A stretch of 64,000 nt of DNA from assembly GCA_965220985.1 (NCBI GenBank), contig OZ244854.1:3844001-3908000 (forward strand), given 5' to 3'. Within the stretch, counting starts at the first letter, position 1. Each line of letters opens with the position of its first letter. Shown piece after piece: positions 17,636 to 29,400 of this stretch. Source of the DNA: JAPPHA01 sp965220985. GTDB taxonomy: Bacteria; Pseudomonadota; Alphaproteobacteria; Rhodobacterales; Rhodobacteraceae. Made by a program: the position numbers and the translations under genes. A model generated the notes under the pieces. The model did no database searches. It was not told the origin of the DNA and worked only from the letters and a program-made list of their open reading frames with translations.

Positions 17636-17993
17636 ATGCACGAGATGGTGTCGATCCCGAAGGACGAACACCTCCGCCTCGGGTCGAGCGACGAAGACTT
17701 GGCCGACTTGCGTCGTTCTACCGAGGTACTTGACCGCATCATATCGGGCGAAGAAGAACTGGTGCCCGAGGCCGTCGTTAACCGCCTTGCTCGGTGGGGA
17801 AGCCCCTCTTGCGGTGTGGCATGAACATCGCCAACTTTCGCGACTCGAGTTGGCTCGGCGTTCGGGTGTCAACCGCTTTCAGATCATCGACATCGAGGCG
17901 GGGCGAAAAACTGGCTCCGTTGCCACGCTGAGGAAACTCGCGATGACGCTTGAGGTTGATCTCGACGATCTGGTGGCACTTCCTCAAGGCTGA
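17636..17993 (+). pseudogene. XRE-type helix-turn-helix antitoxin, frameshifted
   Basis: Two frames together make one protein of about 118 residues. The first, from the ATG at 17636 with AAGGAG before it, reads through DLADLRRSTEVLDRI and EEELVPEAVVNRL. The second continues with LGGEAPLAVWHEHRQLSR, a helix-turn-helix with RRSGVNRFQIIDIEAGRKTG, and ends LDDLVALPQG. The join needs removal of one base near 17787-17798. This is the usual layout of chromosomal antitoxins paired with RelE-like toxins. Either the gene is broken or the base is a sequencing error. No intact toxin gene is adjacent. Confidence 0.7.
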
Positions 17994-18123
17994 CCCGCGC
18001 CCCTGAGGTCTGCGTAAGGGTCAACTTGACTGTCGCATGCAATTTGGTGACGTCCTGTAAGGCATCCGTGTTCGTTGCGGTGCAGACCAGACAAGTGCCG
18101 ACGTCTCCTGTACAACTCCGCTC

Positions 18124-19134
18124 ATGAAAGCCTCCACGATTCTCGATTTTGCGAAACCGCTGGCTCTGCTGACCGCATGCCCTGCCTATCGTCCAAGTCC
18201 ATTGGCGACTTGCAGTTTTCGGGGACGATCCATCCTGATCAAGGATGAAACCGACAGGATGGGATTGGGCGCATTCAAGGCGCTCGGCGGCGTTTACGCT
18301 GTCGCCAAACTGATTGAAGCGCGCGTTGGTCACCCTTTGGAACCAAGTGCCTTTCTGGATGATCCCGTCAAGGACATTGCCCGAACGATGAGTTTTGTCT
18401 GTGCCAGCGCGGGCAATCATGGCTTGGCCGTGGCGGCCGGTGCACGCATTTTTGGCGCAAGTGCCCGCATTCATCTCGCCAAAACGGTTCCGGAGAACTT
18501 TGCCGTTCGTCTGCGGGAAAAGGGCGCAGAGGTTGTTCGATCTGGCGACGATTACGAAGCGAGCGTTGCGGCAGCCATTGCCGATGCCGAAGCAACCGGC
18601 GCCATCCACCTCGCTGATGGATCCTGGCCCGGGTATACGGAACCTCCTCGGCTGGTGATGGAAGGCTACACCGTCATGGCTGAAGAAATCCGCGAGGCGT
18701 TGGAAGATTCCGGAACGTGGCCGAGCCACGTGTATTTGCAGGCTGGCGTTGGCGGGTTTGCAGCGGGGGTTGCCTACATGATTCGGTCGAACTGGGCGGT
18801 CCAGCCAAGAATCGTGGTCGTCGAACCGGAAGCGGCGCCTTGCCTCGGTGAAAGCGCCCGAGCGGGAGAGATCGTCACTGTCGATGGGCCCGTGTCAAAC
18901 ATGGGGCGGCTGGACTGCAAAACGCCATCCATGCTGGCTTTCGACATTTTGAAACAGCGTGCTGACGACTGGGTCACGATCAGTGATCAGATGGCCCTGG
19001 ACGCTGTTGAACATGCTCGCGACCTGGGCTTCTCCACGACACCTTCTGGCGTCGCGGGGCTTGCAGCCTGTTTGTCGGACGATGCCGAATTGCCGTTGGC
19101 AATCCTGTCCGAAGGGAGTGTTCCCGATGATTGA
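18124..19134 (+). CDS. PLP-dependent lyase of the diaminopropionate ammonia-lyase type
   Basis: A 336-residue fold-type II PLP enzyme. YRPSPL and KDETDRMGLGAFKALGG place the cofactor lysine at residue 52; the phosphate loop QAGVGGFAAG is near residue 207. The layout follows diaminopropionate ammonia-lyase (YgeX/DpaL), but the usual TTDGNHG reads ASAGNHG (94-100), so the Asp held to take the proton from the D-isomer is Ala96. The protein is also about 60 residues shorter than YgeX. It may be L-specific or use another beta-substituted amino acid. Its stop overlaps the amidohydrolase start, so the two act together. Confidence 0.75.
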   Translation: MKASTILDFAKPLALLTACPAYRPSPLATCSFRGRSILIKDETDRMGLGAFKALGGVYAVAKLIEARVGHPLEPSAFLDDPVKDIARTMSFVCASAGNHGLAVAAGARIFGASARIHLAKTVPENFAVRLREKGAEVVRSGDDYEASVAAAIADAEATGAIHLADGSWPGYTEPPRLVMEGYTVMAEEIREALEDSGTWPSHVYLQAGVGGFAAGVAYMIRSNWAVQPRIVVVEPEAAPCLGESARAGEIVTVDGPVSNMGRLDCKTPSMLAFDILKQRADDWVTISDQMALDAVEHARDLGFSTTPSGVAGLAACLSDDAELPLAILSEGSVPDD

Positions 19135-20251
19135 TCTTGCCACATTTCGTCGGGATTTGCATGCCCATCCAGAAACCGGTTTCGATCTCGAGCGGACATC
19201 GAGTCTGATCGCGACGGAGTTGGAATGCGCAGGGCTTGAAGTCGTCCGTCACGTGGGCCGGACCGGGGTCGTTGCCACTTTGTGGCGTGGTCCTGACGAA
19301 ACCGCAATCGGCTTTCGTGCCGACATGGACGCGCTACCAATACAAGAGACCACAAACTTGCCGTATCGCTCGAAAACCGAAGGCAAGTTTCATGGTTGCG
19401 GACATGATGGCCACAGCACAATGCTGCTGGGCGCCGCTCTGAAGCTCGCAGCGGACCCAACTCTTGCGCGTACCATTCACTTCATCTTTCAGCCGGACGA
19501 GGAGAACGGGAACGGGGCGTCAGCGATGATCGCCGACGGTTTGTTCGAGCGCTTTCCAATGGGAGCGATCTTCGGCCTTCACAACATGCCCGGAATGGAG
19601 CTTGGACACTTTGCCACGCAGGCGGGGCCGTTCTGCGCGTTCGAGGACAATTTCGAGATCCGCATTCAAGGCCAAGGCGGGCACGCTTCCATGCCGGAGA
19701 AAGGCGTTGATCCGATTGTGACGGGGTCCGCGATTGTCTTGCAGCTGCAGTCGGTCGTCTCGCGCTCGCTGCCACCTCGGGAACACTGTGTGGTCTCGGT
19801 CACGGAATTCGTGACGGACGGCGCGCGCAACGTCCTGCCGAGCAATGCAACCCTGCGGGGAGACTGCCGAGGGTTTACCAAGGATGTATCCGACACCATC
19901 GAGCGCAAAATGCGTGCCATTGTCGACGGCGTATGCGCAGCACAAGGGGCGGAGGCGCACGTCGAATACTCCACTTCATTCCGGCCACTGGTCAACGATG
20001 CCAAGGCCACCGAGATGATCGCGGACGCAGCCCGCGATGTCGGAATTTGTGACGCAAATTATGGTCGGGTGGGGTTTTCCGAGGACTTTGCCGAGTTTCT
20101 TGCGAATTGTCCGGGGGCATTCGTCCTGATGGGTAACGGGGTGGAGGGGAACCACTCGATGCCGCTTCACAACCCTTCATATGACTTCAACGATGAAGCG
20201 ATCGATCACGGAATTGCGTTCTGGACCAGCCTTGCTCGGGGAGGGTCTTGA
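19127..20251 (+). CDS. M20-family amidohydrolase/aminoacylase
   Basis: A 374-residue metallohydrolase. HAHPETGFD, RADMDALPI, GCGHDGH (residues 90-96) and QPDEENG give the dinuclear-metal and catalytic positions of the HipO/AmaA group, which removes acyl groups from amino acids. The C-terminal GNHSMPLHNPSYDFND holds the final metal ligand. The ATG at 19127 overlaps the lyase stop by eight bases and has GAAGGGAG before it. With the lyase it could convert an N-acylated diamino acid to the free form and then to a 2-oxo acid and ammonia; this pairing is inferred from position only. Confidence 0.85.
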   Translation: MIDLATFRRDLHAHPETGFDLERTSSLIATELECAGLEVVRHVGRTGVVATLWRGPDETAIGFRADMDALPIQETTNLPYRSKTEGKFHGCGHDGHSTMLLGAALKLAADPTLARTIHFIFQPDEENGNGASAMIADGLFERFPMGAIFGLHNMPGMELGHFATQAGPFCAFEDNFEIRIQGQGGHASMPEKGVDPIVTGSAIVLQLQSVVSRSLPPREHCVVSVTEFVTDGARNVLPSNATLRGDCRGFTKDVSDTIERKMRAIVDGVCAAQGAEAHVEYSTSFRPLVNDAKATEMIADAARDVGICDANYGRVGFSEDFAEFLANCPGAFVLMGNGVEGNHSMPLHNPSYDFNDEAIDHGIAFWTSLARGGS

Positions 20252-20417
20252 TCCCGCCGCAGGCATCGAAATGTCCTTTCAGAGAGACGGATTGCGCCCG
20301 CCGCCCCGCCTATCGCGGAAACGCTTCATGGCACTGCCGCACGATCGCGCATTGACTCTGCGTGACAGCGTCGAAGCCACATCCAGCTTCTACTTCTGTT
20401 CACGGCACAGGAAGTCC

Positions 20418-23400
20418 TCACCAGCGCATTCTTATCCGGACACCTATGCCGTGCTGCGACTGCCCATCTTCCGCATGCTGTTGCGCCACCTCCAGCATCG
20501 CATCAAATCCATCCGAATCGTCCCTGCGCAACTGCCACCCCAACGTGTATTCGTGGACATTTTCGCTCCAGCCCACACCGAAGCCCGGAATCGACACAAA
20601 ACGATCCCCTAGCACACCGAATCCATATCCCACATCCATCCGCCAGTACTGCGCATGATCGCCCTCGTTCACATTGACAGTCCCACCGACACCTTCCTCA
20701 ATCCGCCGACCAACGACATCCGTGTCCGAACCGCGCAAACCGCTCGCAATCTCCAGTGTCGCTCCCCGCTGCGTCTCGGGTCTTGGATCCCACGAAAACG
20801 ATCCTGAAATACTATGCTCCCGGTACTCATCTTCCTGGTGCATCAGCATTCCACGCGCTTGCACGTTCGCGGATATCCCTCGAACCGGGTCCATCCACTC
20901 AAGGCTACCCTCAAGCTCCGCTCCCAGACCTTTCTCCGCGTCTCCTCCGTCATGGCGCAAATTCATCCGTGCACTCGGTCGCAGCCAGCCTTCTCCCGAC
21001 TTCAATGCATTCCAGCTACTTTCCATTCCGAAACGCAGCCTCGATACATCGGTTTGGGTCTTCGCCAACTCATCGCCGACCGCATCCGAACCACTACGCA
21101 CATACATCCCGTCTCCGACCAGTGCCAACGCGGGCCATCCGCCGTTGGCCTCGCGCCATACACCACGCAATCCTCCGGCCAACATCAGCATGTCCGTATC
21201 CGCACTCAACGTCGCCTCACCCTCGCGTTTCAGCTCCAGTTCTCCTTGGGCGTATCCCGCCGTGCCCCAAATCGTGATCCGCTCATTCAAGCGGTGACTG
21301 GCATACGGATAGATGCCGTACAGGCTCGAATCGATCTCTCCGTCTTCAGCCTTCCCGTCGCTGTATTCGCCAGTTCCCCAGCTGTGTGAAAACATGACCC
21401 CCAGAACACGGTCAGAACTCGAGGTGTCCACACCCAGCATCAAACTGTTGACATCCCCATCCACATCCAGCGCACCCTCACGCCCCTCAAAGCTCGATAC
21501 TGTTCCGCGCCCCCATATCGAACGCACACTTGTGCCCGCATCACCGCTGCTATGGCTGAAGGAAGATCCACGCAGCATGTCCACATCGAGACCGCGCACA
21601 GCCGTCTCTCGGCCGGCATCCCTTGTTTCGCCTCGCGGGCTGTACCATGATTCATGCCCACGCAGGATATGGCCCGCTGACCCAGCATCCAGGCCAGCGC
21701 CGGAAAAACCGGAGGGTCGTTCGTCGCTGCCCATCGCGCCCGCTACACGTGTCACTCGAGAACGTCCCGGGGCATCCGACATGCCCGGATCCTTCGGCAA
21801 GACGTCCTGCCCGGCCAGATTCACCTGCAGAACTGCCTCACCATGCGGAACCGGTGCCCGATTCATGTCGATACGCGAACGCACGGCGTCAACCGCCTGA
21901 TCGGCCGCCGTGCGTCCAAAACGCGACAGCCACGCACTGACCACACGATCAGACGACAAATTGCTAACATGGATTCTCATCACGGCTTCACCGCTCTCGG
22001 AAACCTCGTCTTTTGCCTTGAAAGTGAACATCGCATAGTTGCGCATCTGCGCATCCACACGCGGGGTGAATACCAGTGCACCGGCGTCCAGATGGGCAAT
22101 GGTTACTTCCTGGCCTGCACTCACATTCACGCCGTTCAGTTGCAGCAGGCTGCCTTCAGGCAGGCTTCCCGGGTCCCCGATCGTGATGCTTGACAGCGCA
22201 TCCCCGTCGGGATCCGAATACCGGAAGTCGCTTGCCTTGAACACATATCCCGGATCATCCGGGGAACGACGTGGAGGCATGCGTACCGAACTGTCGGAAA
22301 CGACCGGCGAACTGTTGATCACATCAATTGTCATTGTATAGACAGCGTCACTGTCCACATAGCCATCGTTCACCTTGAACGTGAAACTCGCGAAACCGTC
22401 ACCGTACTTGTCTTTCGGCGGGCGATACTCCAGCTTGCCGTCCAGGATGTCCGTCCTGCCAATCCGCATTTCGGAACGGATTGGCGAACTCTCACCTTCA
22501 AGCCGAAGCTCCCCCTTGCCCGATGTGGGCCACGTCTCGATCTTCACTTGCGCGAGCGAGTCACCATCCGAATCCGTGAACCCGAAATCATCCACTTGGA
22601 ACGTATAGTATTGGTTGGGGCGGGTCTGCACTGCATTGTCCGAAGCACTCGGGAATTTGTTGCCTGTTGCATTCACCACGATTTCGAATGTTTCACTTGC
22701 AGTGCCGCCCTTGCCGTCACTTGCCGTCACCACGACCGATACCCTCGCCGCGGAAGTCGGCGTCCCCGAGATGCTTCGCGTGACGGGGTTGAAGCTCAGC
22801 CATGAGGGCAGTTCGCTGCCATCGGACAGCTCCGCCGTGTAGCTCAGCGGGTCGCTGTCCGTATCCGCGAAGGTGTCCGCAGGGACGATGTAGCTGAATG
22901 CCTCGCCAACTGTCGCAGCTTGGTCCGGAACCTCGTTCGCAACCGTCGGCGCGGTGTTCACAGCGATGTCAAAGGTATCGCTGACCGACCCGCCCCTACC
23001 GTCGCTTGCCGTCACCTGTACCGAAACTGAACCGGCATCCGCATCCGAAGACTGCAGCGTGCCAGCGAAGCTCCTCGTGCCCGGGGTGAAGCTCAACCAC
23101 GAGGGCAGTGGACTGCCATCGGACTGCTCCGCCGTGTAGCGGAGCGTGTCGCTGTCGGCGTCCGCGAAGGTGTTCGCCGGGAAAGTGTAGCTGAACGCGT
23201 TGTCCACTGTCGCAGTCTGGTCCGGGATCTCGTTTGCAACCGTCGGAACGGTGTTCACCACGATGTCGAAGGTGTCGCTGACCGACCCGCCCCTGCCATC
23301 GTTTGCCGTGACCTTCACCGATGTCGTGCCCCCGGAAGTCGGCGTGCCCGTGAAGCTCCGCGAGGCCGCAGTGAACGTCAACCACGAAGGCAGTGGACTG

Positions 23401-26400
23401 CCATCGGACAGTTCTCCCGTGTAGCTGAGTGAGTCGCTGTCGGCGTCCGCGAAGGTGCTCGCGGGGAAAGCGTAGCTGAACGCGACGTCCACTGTCGCAG
23501 CTTGGTCCGGGATCTCGTTCGCGACCGTCGGGACGCTGTTCACCGAGATGGCGAAGGTGTCGCTGACCGTGCCGCCTCTGCCGTCGCTTGCCGTCACCCG
23601 CACCGAAACCGTACCGGCATCCGCATCCGAAGACTGCGGCGTGCCCGTGAAGCTCCTGGTGGTCGCCGTGAACGTCAGCCATGATGGCAGCGTGTTGCCA
23701 TCGGACAGCTCAGCCGTGTAGCTCAAAGTGTCGTTGTCAGCGTCCGCGAAGGTGTTCGCAGGGAATGCGTAGTTGAATGCAGTGCCCACTGTCGCGATCT
23801 GGTCCGGAATCGCGTTCGCAACCGTCGGCGCGATGTTCACCGCGATGTCGAAGGTATCGCTGACCGAGCCGCCCCTGCCGTCGCTTGCCGTTACCCGTAC
23901 CGAAACCGTACCGGCATCCGCATCCGAAGACTGCGGCGTGCCCGTGAAGCTCCGGGGGGTCGCCGTGAACGTCAGCCATGATGGTAGCGCGCTGCCATCG
24001 GACAGCTCAGCCGTGTAGCTCAACGTGTCGTTGTCAGAGTCCGCGAAGCTGTTCGCAGGGAATGCGTAGTTGAATGCACTGCCAACCGTCGCGACCTGAT
24101 CCGGAATCGCGTTCGCAACCGTTGGCGCGTTGTTCACCGCGACGTCGAAGGTGTCGCTGACCGTCCCGCCCCTGCCGTCGCTTGCCGTCACCCGCACCGA
24201 AACCGTACCGGCAGCCGCATCCGAAGACTGCGGCGTGCCCGAAAAGCTCCGCGAGGACGCGGTGAACGTCAACCACGAAGGCAGCGGACTGCCATCGGAC
24301 AGCTCTGCCGTGTAGCTGAGCGTGTCGCTGTCGGCGTCAGAGAAGGTGTTCGTCGGGAAAGCGTAGCTGAATGCACTGCCAACTGTCGCAGTCTGGTCCG
24401 GAATCTCGTTCGCAACCGTCGGGACGGTGTTCACCGCGATGTCGAAGTTGTCGTTGACCGTGCCGCCCCTGCCGTCACGTGCGGTTACCCTCACCGAAAT
24501 CGTGCCCCCGGAAGTCGGCGTTCCCGAAAAGCTCCGCGAGGACGCGGTAAATCTCAACCACGAGGGTAGCGCGCCGCCACCGGACAGCTCAGCCGAGTAG
24601 ATCAGCGTGTCGCCGTCGGCGTCAGAGAAGGTATTCGCCGGGAAAGGGTAGCTAAATTCGCTGCCAACTGTCGCAGTCTGGTCCGGGATCTCGTTCGCAA
24701 CCGTCGGAACGGTGTTCACCGCGATGTCGAAGGTGTCGCTGACCGTCCCGCCTCTGCCGTCGCTTGCCGTCACCTTCACCGATATCGTGCCCCCGGAAGT
24801 CGGCGTGCCCGAAAAGCTCCGCGACGACGCGGCAAACATCAACCACGAAGGCAATACACTGCCATCGGACAGCTCGGCAGCATACTTCAGCGTGTCCCTG
24901 TCCGCATCGGAGAAGGTGTTTGTCGAAAAAGCGTAGCTGAAAGCGCTGCCAACTGTCGCGACCTGGTCCGGGATCGCGTTTGCAACCGTCGGAACGGTGT
25001 TCACGGCGATGTCGAAGGTGTCGTTGACAGTCCCGCCTTTGCCATCGCTTGCGGTCACCTTCACCGATATCGTGCCCCCGGAAGTCGGCGTGCCTGCAAA
25101 GCTCCGCGTGGTCGCAGTAAATCTCAACCACGAGGGAAGTGCACTGCCATCGGACAGCTCTGCCGTGTAGCTCAGCGCGTCGCCGTCCGAGTCAGAAAAA
25201 GTGTTTGCCGAAACAACGTAGCTGAATGCGATGCCAACCGTTGCAACCTGGTCCGGAATCGCGTTCGCAACCGTCGGTGCGGTGTTCACCGCGATGTCGA
25301 AGGTGTCGCTGACCGTCCCGCCTCTGCCGTCGCTTGCCGTCACCCGCACCGAAACCGTACCGGCATCCGCATCCGACGACTGCGGCGTGCCAGTGAAGCT
25401 ACGCGTGGCCGGGGCGAACGTCAGCCACGACGGCAACCCGCCGCCATCGGACAGCTCTGCCGTGTAACTCAAAGTGTCGTTGTCGGAATCCGCGAAGGTG
25501 TTCGCCGAGACAGCGTAGCTGAATGCAATGCCCACTGTCGCGACCTGGTCTGGAATCGCGTTCGCAACCGTCGGTGCGGTGTTCACCGCGATGTCGAAGG
25601 TGTCGCTGACCGTCCCGCCTCTGCCGTCGCTCGCAGTCACCTTTACAGAAACCGTACCAGCATCCGCATCCGACGACTGCGGCGTGCCCGTGAAGCTCCG
25701 GGTGGTCGCCGTGAACGTCAGCCATGATGGTAGCATACTGCCATCGGACAGCTCAGCCGTGTAGCTCAACGTGTCGTTGTCAGCGTCCGCGAAGCTGTTC
25801 GCAGGGAATGCGTAGTTGAATGCACTGCCAACCGTCGCGACCTGATCCGGAATCGCGTTCGCAACCGTCGGCGCGGTGTTCACCGCGACGTCGAAGGTGT
25901 CGCTGACCGTCCCGCCCCTGCCGTCGCTTGCCGTCACCCGCACCGAAACCGTACCGGCATCCGCATCCAAAGACTGTGGCGTGCCCGTGAAGCTCCGCGT
26001 GGCCGCGGTGAAGCTCAGCCACGAGGGAAGTGCACTGCCATCGGACTGCTCCGCCGTGTAGCTCAGCGTGTCGCTGTCCGCGTCCGTGAAGGTGTTGGTC
26101 GGGAATGCGTAGCTGAATGCAATGCCCACTGTCGCAACCTGGTCCGGAATCTCGTTGGCGACCGTCGGGACGGTGTTCACTGCGATGTCGAAGGTGTCAC
26201 TGACCGTGCCGCCCCTGCCGTCACTCGCTGTTACCTCAACCGATATCGTGCCCCCGGAAGTCGGCGTGCCCGAAAAGCTACGCGAAGCCGCGGTGAACGC
26301 CAGCCACGAGGGAAGTGCACTGCCATCGGACTGCTCCGCCGTGTAGCTCAAAGTGTCGCCGTCGACGTCAGAGAAGGTGTTCGTCGGGAATGCGTAGCTG

Positions 26401-29400
26401 AACGCGATGCCCACTGTCGCAGTCTGGTCCGGAATCTCGTTCGCAACCGTCGGGACGGTGTTCACCGCGATGTCGAAGGTGTCGCTGACCGTGCCGCCCC
26501 TGCCATCGCTTGCCGTGACTTTCACCGATATCGTGCCCCCGGAAGTCGGCGTGCCTGCGAAGCGACGCAAAGCCGCGGTAAACGTCAGCCACGAGGGAAG
26601 CGCGCTGCCATCGGACAGCTCCGCCGTGTAGCTCAGCGCATCGCCGTCCGTGTCAGAAAAGGTGTCAGCCGGCAAAACATAACTGAATGCAGTGCCTACA
26701 GTCGCAACCTGGTCCGGCACCGCGTTCGCAACCTTCGGCGCGGTGTTCACCTCGATGTCGAAGGTGTCGCTGACCGTCCCGCCTCTGCCGTCGCTTGCCG
26801 TCACCCGCACCGAAACCGTACCAGCATCCGCATCCGGAGACTGCGGCGTGCCCGAGAAGCCCCGCGTGGACGAGGCGAAGCTCAACCACGATGGCAGCGC
26901 GTTTCCATCAGACTGCTCAGCAGTGTAACTCAAAGTGTCGTTGTCGGCGTCCGCGAAGGTGTTCGCCGGGAATGCGTAGCTGAAGGCAATGCCCACTGTC
27001 GCGACCTGGTCCGGAATCTCGCTCTCGATCGTCGGAACGGTGTTCACCGCGATGTCGAAGATGTCGCTGACCGTTGCTCCCCTGCCGTCGCTTGCCGTCA
27101 CTCTCACCGATATCGTGCCCCCGGAAGTCGGTGTGCCCGAAAAGCTCCGCGAGGACGCAGTGAACGTCAACCACGAAGGCAGTGGACTGCCATCGGACAG
27201 CTCAGCCGAGTAGCTGAGCGAGTCGCTGTCGGCGTCCGCGAAGGTGTTCGTCGGGAAAGCGTAGCTGAACGCGATGCCCACTGTCGCAGTCTGGTCCGGG
27301 ATCTCGTTCGCGACCGTCGGGACGCTGTTCACCGCGATGTCGAAGGTGTCACTGACCGTGCCGCCCCTGCCGTCACTCGCCGTCAACTTCACCGAAATCG
27401 TGCCCCCGGAAGTCGGCGTGCCAGAAAAACTCCGCGAGGACGCAGTGAACATCAACCACGATGGCAGCGCGCTGCCATCGGACAGCTCAGCCGTGTAGCT
27501 GAGCGTGTCGCTGTCAGCGTCCGCGAAGGTGTTCGCAAGGAAAGCGTAGCTGAAGGCAATGCCAACTGTCGCAGTCTGGTCCGGGATCTCGTTTGCAACC
27601 GTCGGAACGGTGTTCGCCGCGATGTCGAAGGTGTCGCTGACCGCCCCGCCCCTGCCGTCACTTGCCGTGACCCTCACCGATATCGTGCCCCCGGAAGTCG
27701 GTGTGCCAGAAAAGCTCCGCGAGGACGCAGTGAACGTCAACCACGAAGGCAGTGGACTGCCATCGGACAGCTCAGCCGAGTAGCTGAGCGAGTCGCTGTC
27801 GGCGTCCGCGAAGGTGTTCGCGGGGAAAGCGAAGCTGAATGCACTGCCAACTGTCGCAGTCTGGTCCGGGATCTCGTTCGCGACCGTCGGGACGCTGTTC
27901 ACTGCGATGTCGAAGGTGTCGCTGACCGACCCGCCCCTGCCGTCGCTTGCCGTGACCTTCACCGATATCGTGCCCCCGGAAGTCGGCGTGCCCGAAAAGC
28001 TCCGCGAGGACGCTGCGAACGTCAACCACGAGGGTAGCGCACCGCCATCCGACAGCTCGGCCGAGAAGTTCAGCGCGTCGCCATCCGTGTCAGAAAACGT
28101 ATTTGCCGGCACAACATAACTGAACGCAGTGCCTACAGTCGCAACCTGGTCCGGAATCGCGTTCGCAACCGTCGGCGAGGTGTTCACCGCGATGTCGAAG
28201 GTGTCGCTGACCGTCCCGCCCTTGCCATCAGTTGCCGTCACCAACACCGATACCGTACCAGCATCCGCATCTGCAGACTGTGGAGTGCCCGAGAAGCCCC
28301 GCGTGGACGAGGCGAAGCTCAACCACGATGGCAGAGCGCTGCCATCAGACTGCTCCGCCGTGTAACTCAAAGTGTCGTTGTCAGCGTCCGCAAAGGTGTT
28401 CGCCGGGAAAGCGTAGCTGAATTCGATCCCCACTGTCGCGACCTGGTCCGGGATCGCGTTCGCAACCGTCGGCGCGGCATTCACCGCGATGTCGAACGTG
28501 TCACTGATCGATCCTTCGCCATCGCTGCCGTCACTTGCCGTCACCTTGACGGATATCGTGCCACCCGAAGTCGGTGTGCCCGAAAAGCTCCGCGTGGCCG
28601 AAGTGAAGCTCAACCAGGACGGCAGCGCGCTGCCATCAGACAACTCCGCCGTGTAACTCAGGGGGTCGTTGTCCGGGTCAGAGAACGTGTTCGCCGGGAA
28701 GACATAGCTGAATGCAGTGCCCGCTGTGGCAGTCTGGTCTGGAATACGATTGTCGATCCTCGGCGCATTGGGGACGTTTTCGACCGTCTCCGTGAAGACA
28801 CTGCTCCAATCACTTTCTGGTTTGTGGAAGTTGTTGTGACCGCCGGAGCCGTGATCGGCACAGTCGGAATCGCCGCTCACGGTCCGAACCCGCACTTCAT
28901 ACGTCGCACCGGCTTCCAGTTCGACACCGATCTGACCATTCTGCTGATGGGGGAATCTCCCCTCGGCAGAATTGTTGATCGTGAAGCTCCGATCCCTGAT
29001 GCTGCCACTCGAAGTTAAAGTGTCCTCATAGGCGCCGCTGGCCACGTCATTCGGATTCTGTTGAGTCACTTGATTTGGAGACCGGGCTGTCCGCCAATCT
29101 ACTGTCGTTTTTCGGTAATTGATTTCAAACGCCGATGACCAATGTTCGAGATCGCAGGATCCTGGTGCGTGATCCCAGTCCCAAGTGACCGTGAGTGCCA
29201 ATCCCTCGGTATCTGCCGCAACCCGAACATTGGTAGGTGCAGACGTCGATATTGGAGTCTCGACTTGGTGAGCCCCGGCAGTTCCGGCCAACAAAATTGC
29301 CCACAAAGCAAAAAAGGCCAGCCACCTTGTCCGCTGGTGGCACGGACTCGGAACAAACAAGCGCGGACTGAACACTTGCGCCACGACACCTTTCCCCCTT

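Noticed and set aside
22954..28420. Many 60-100 residue frames on both strands at regular spacing
   Set aside because: They recur with the period of the adhesin repeats and are only shadows of the coding repeat. Not a CRISPR array: the unit is about 290 bases and coding.
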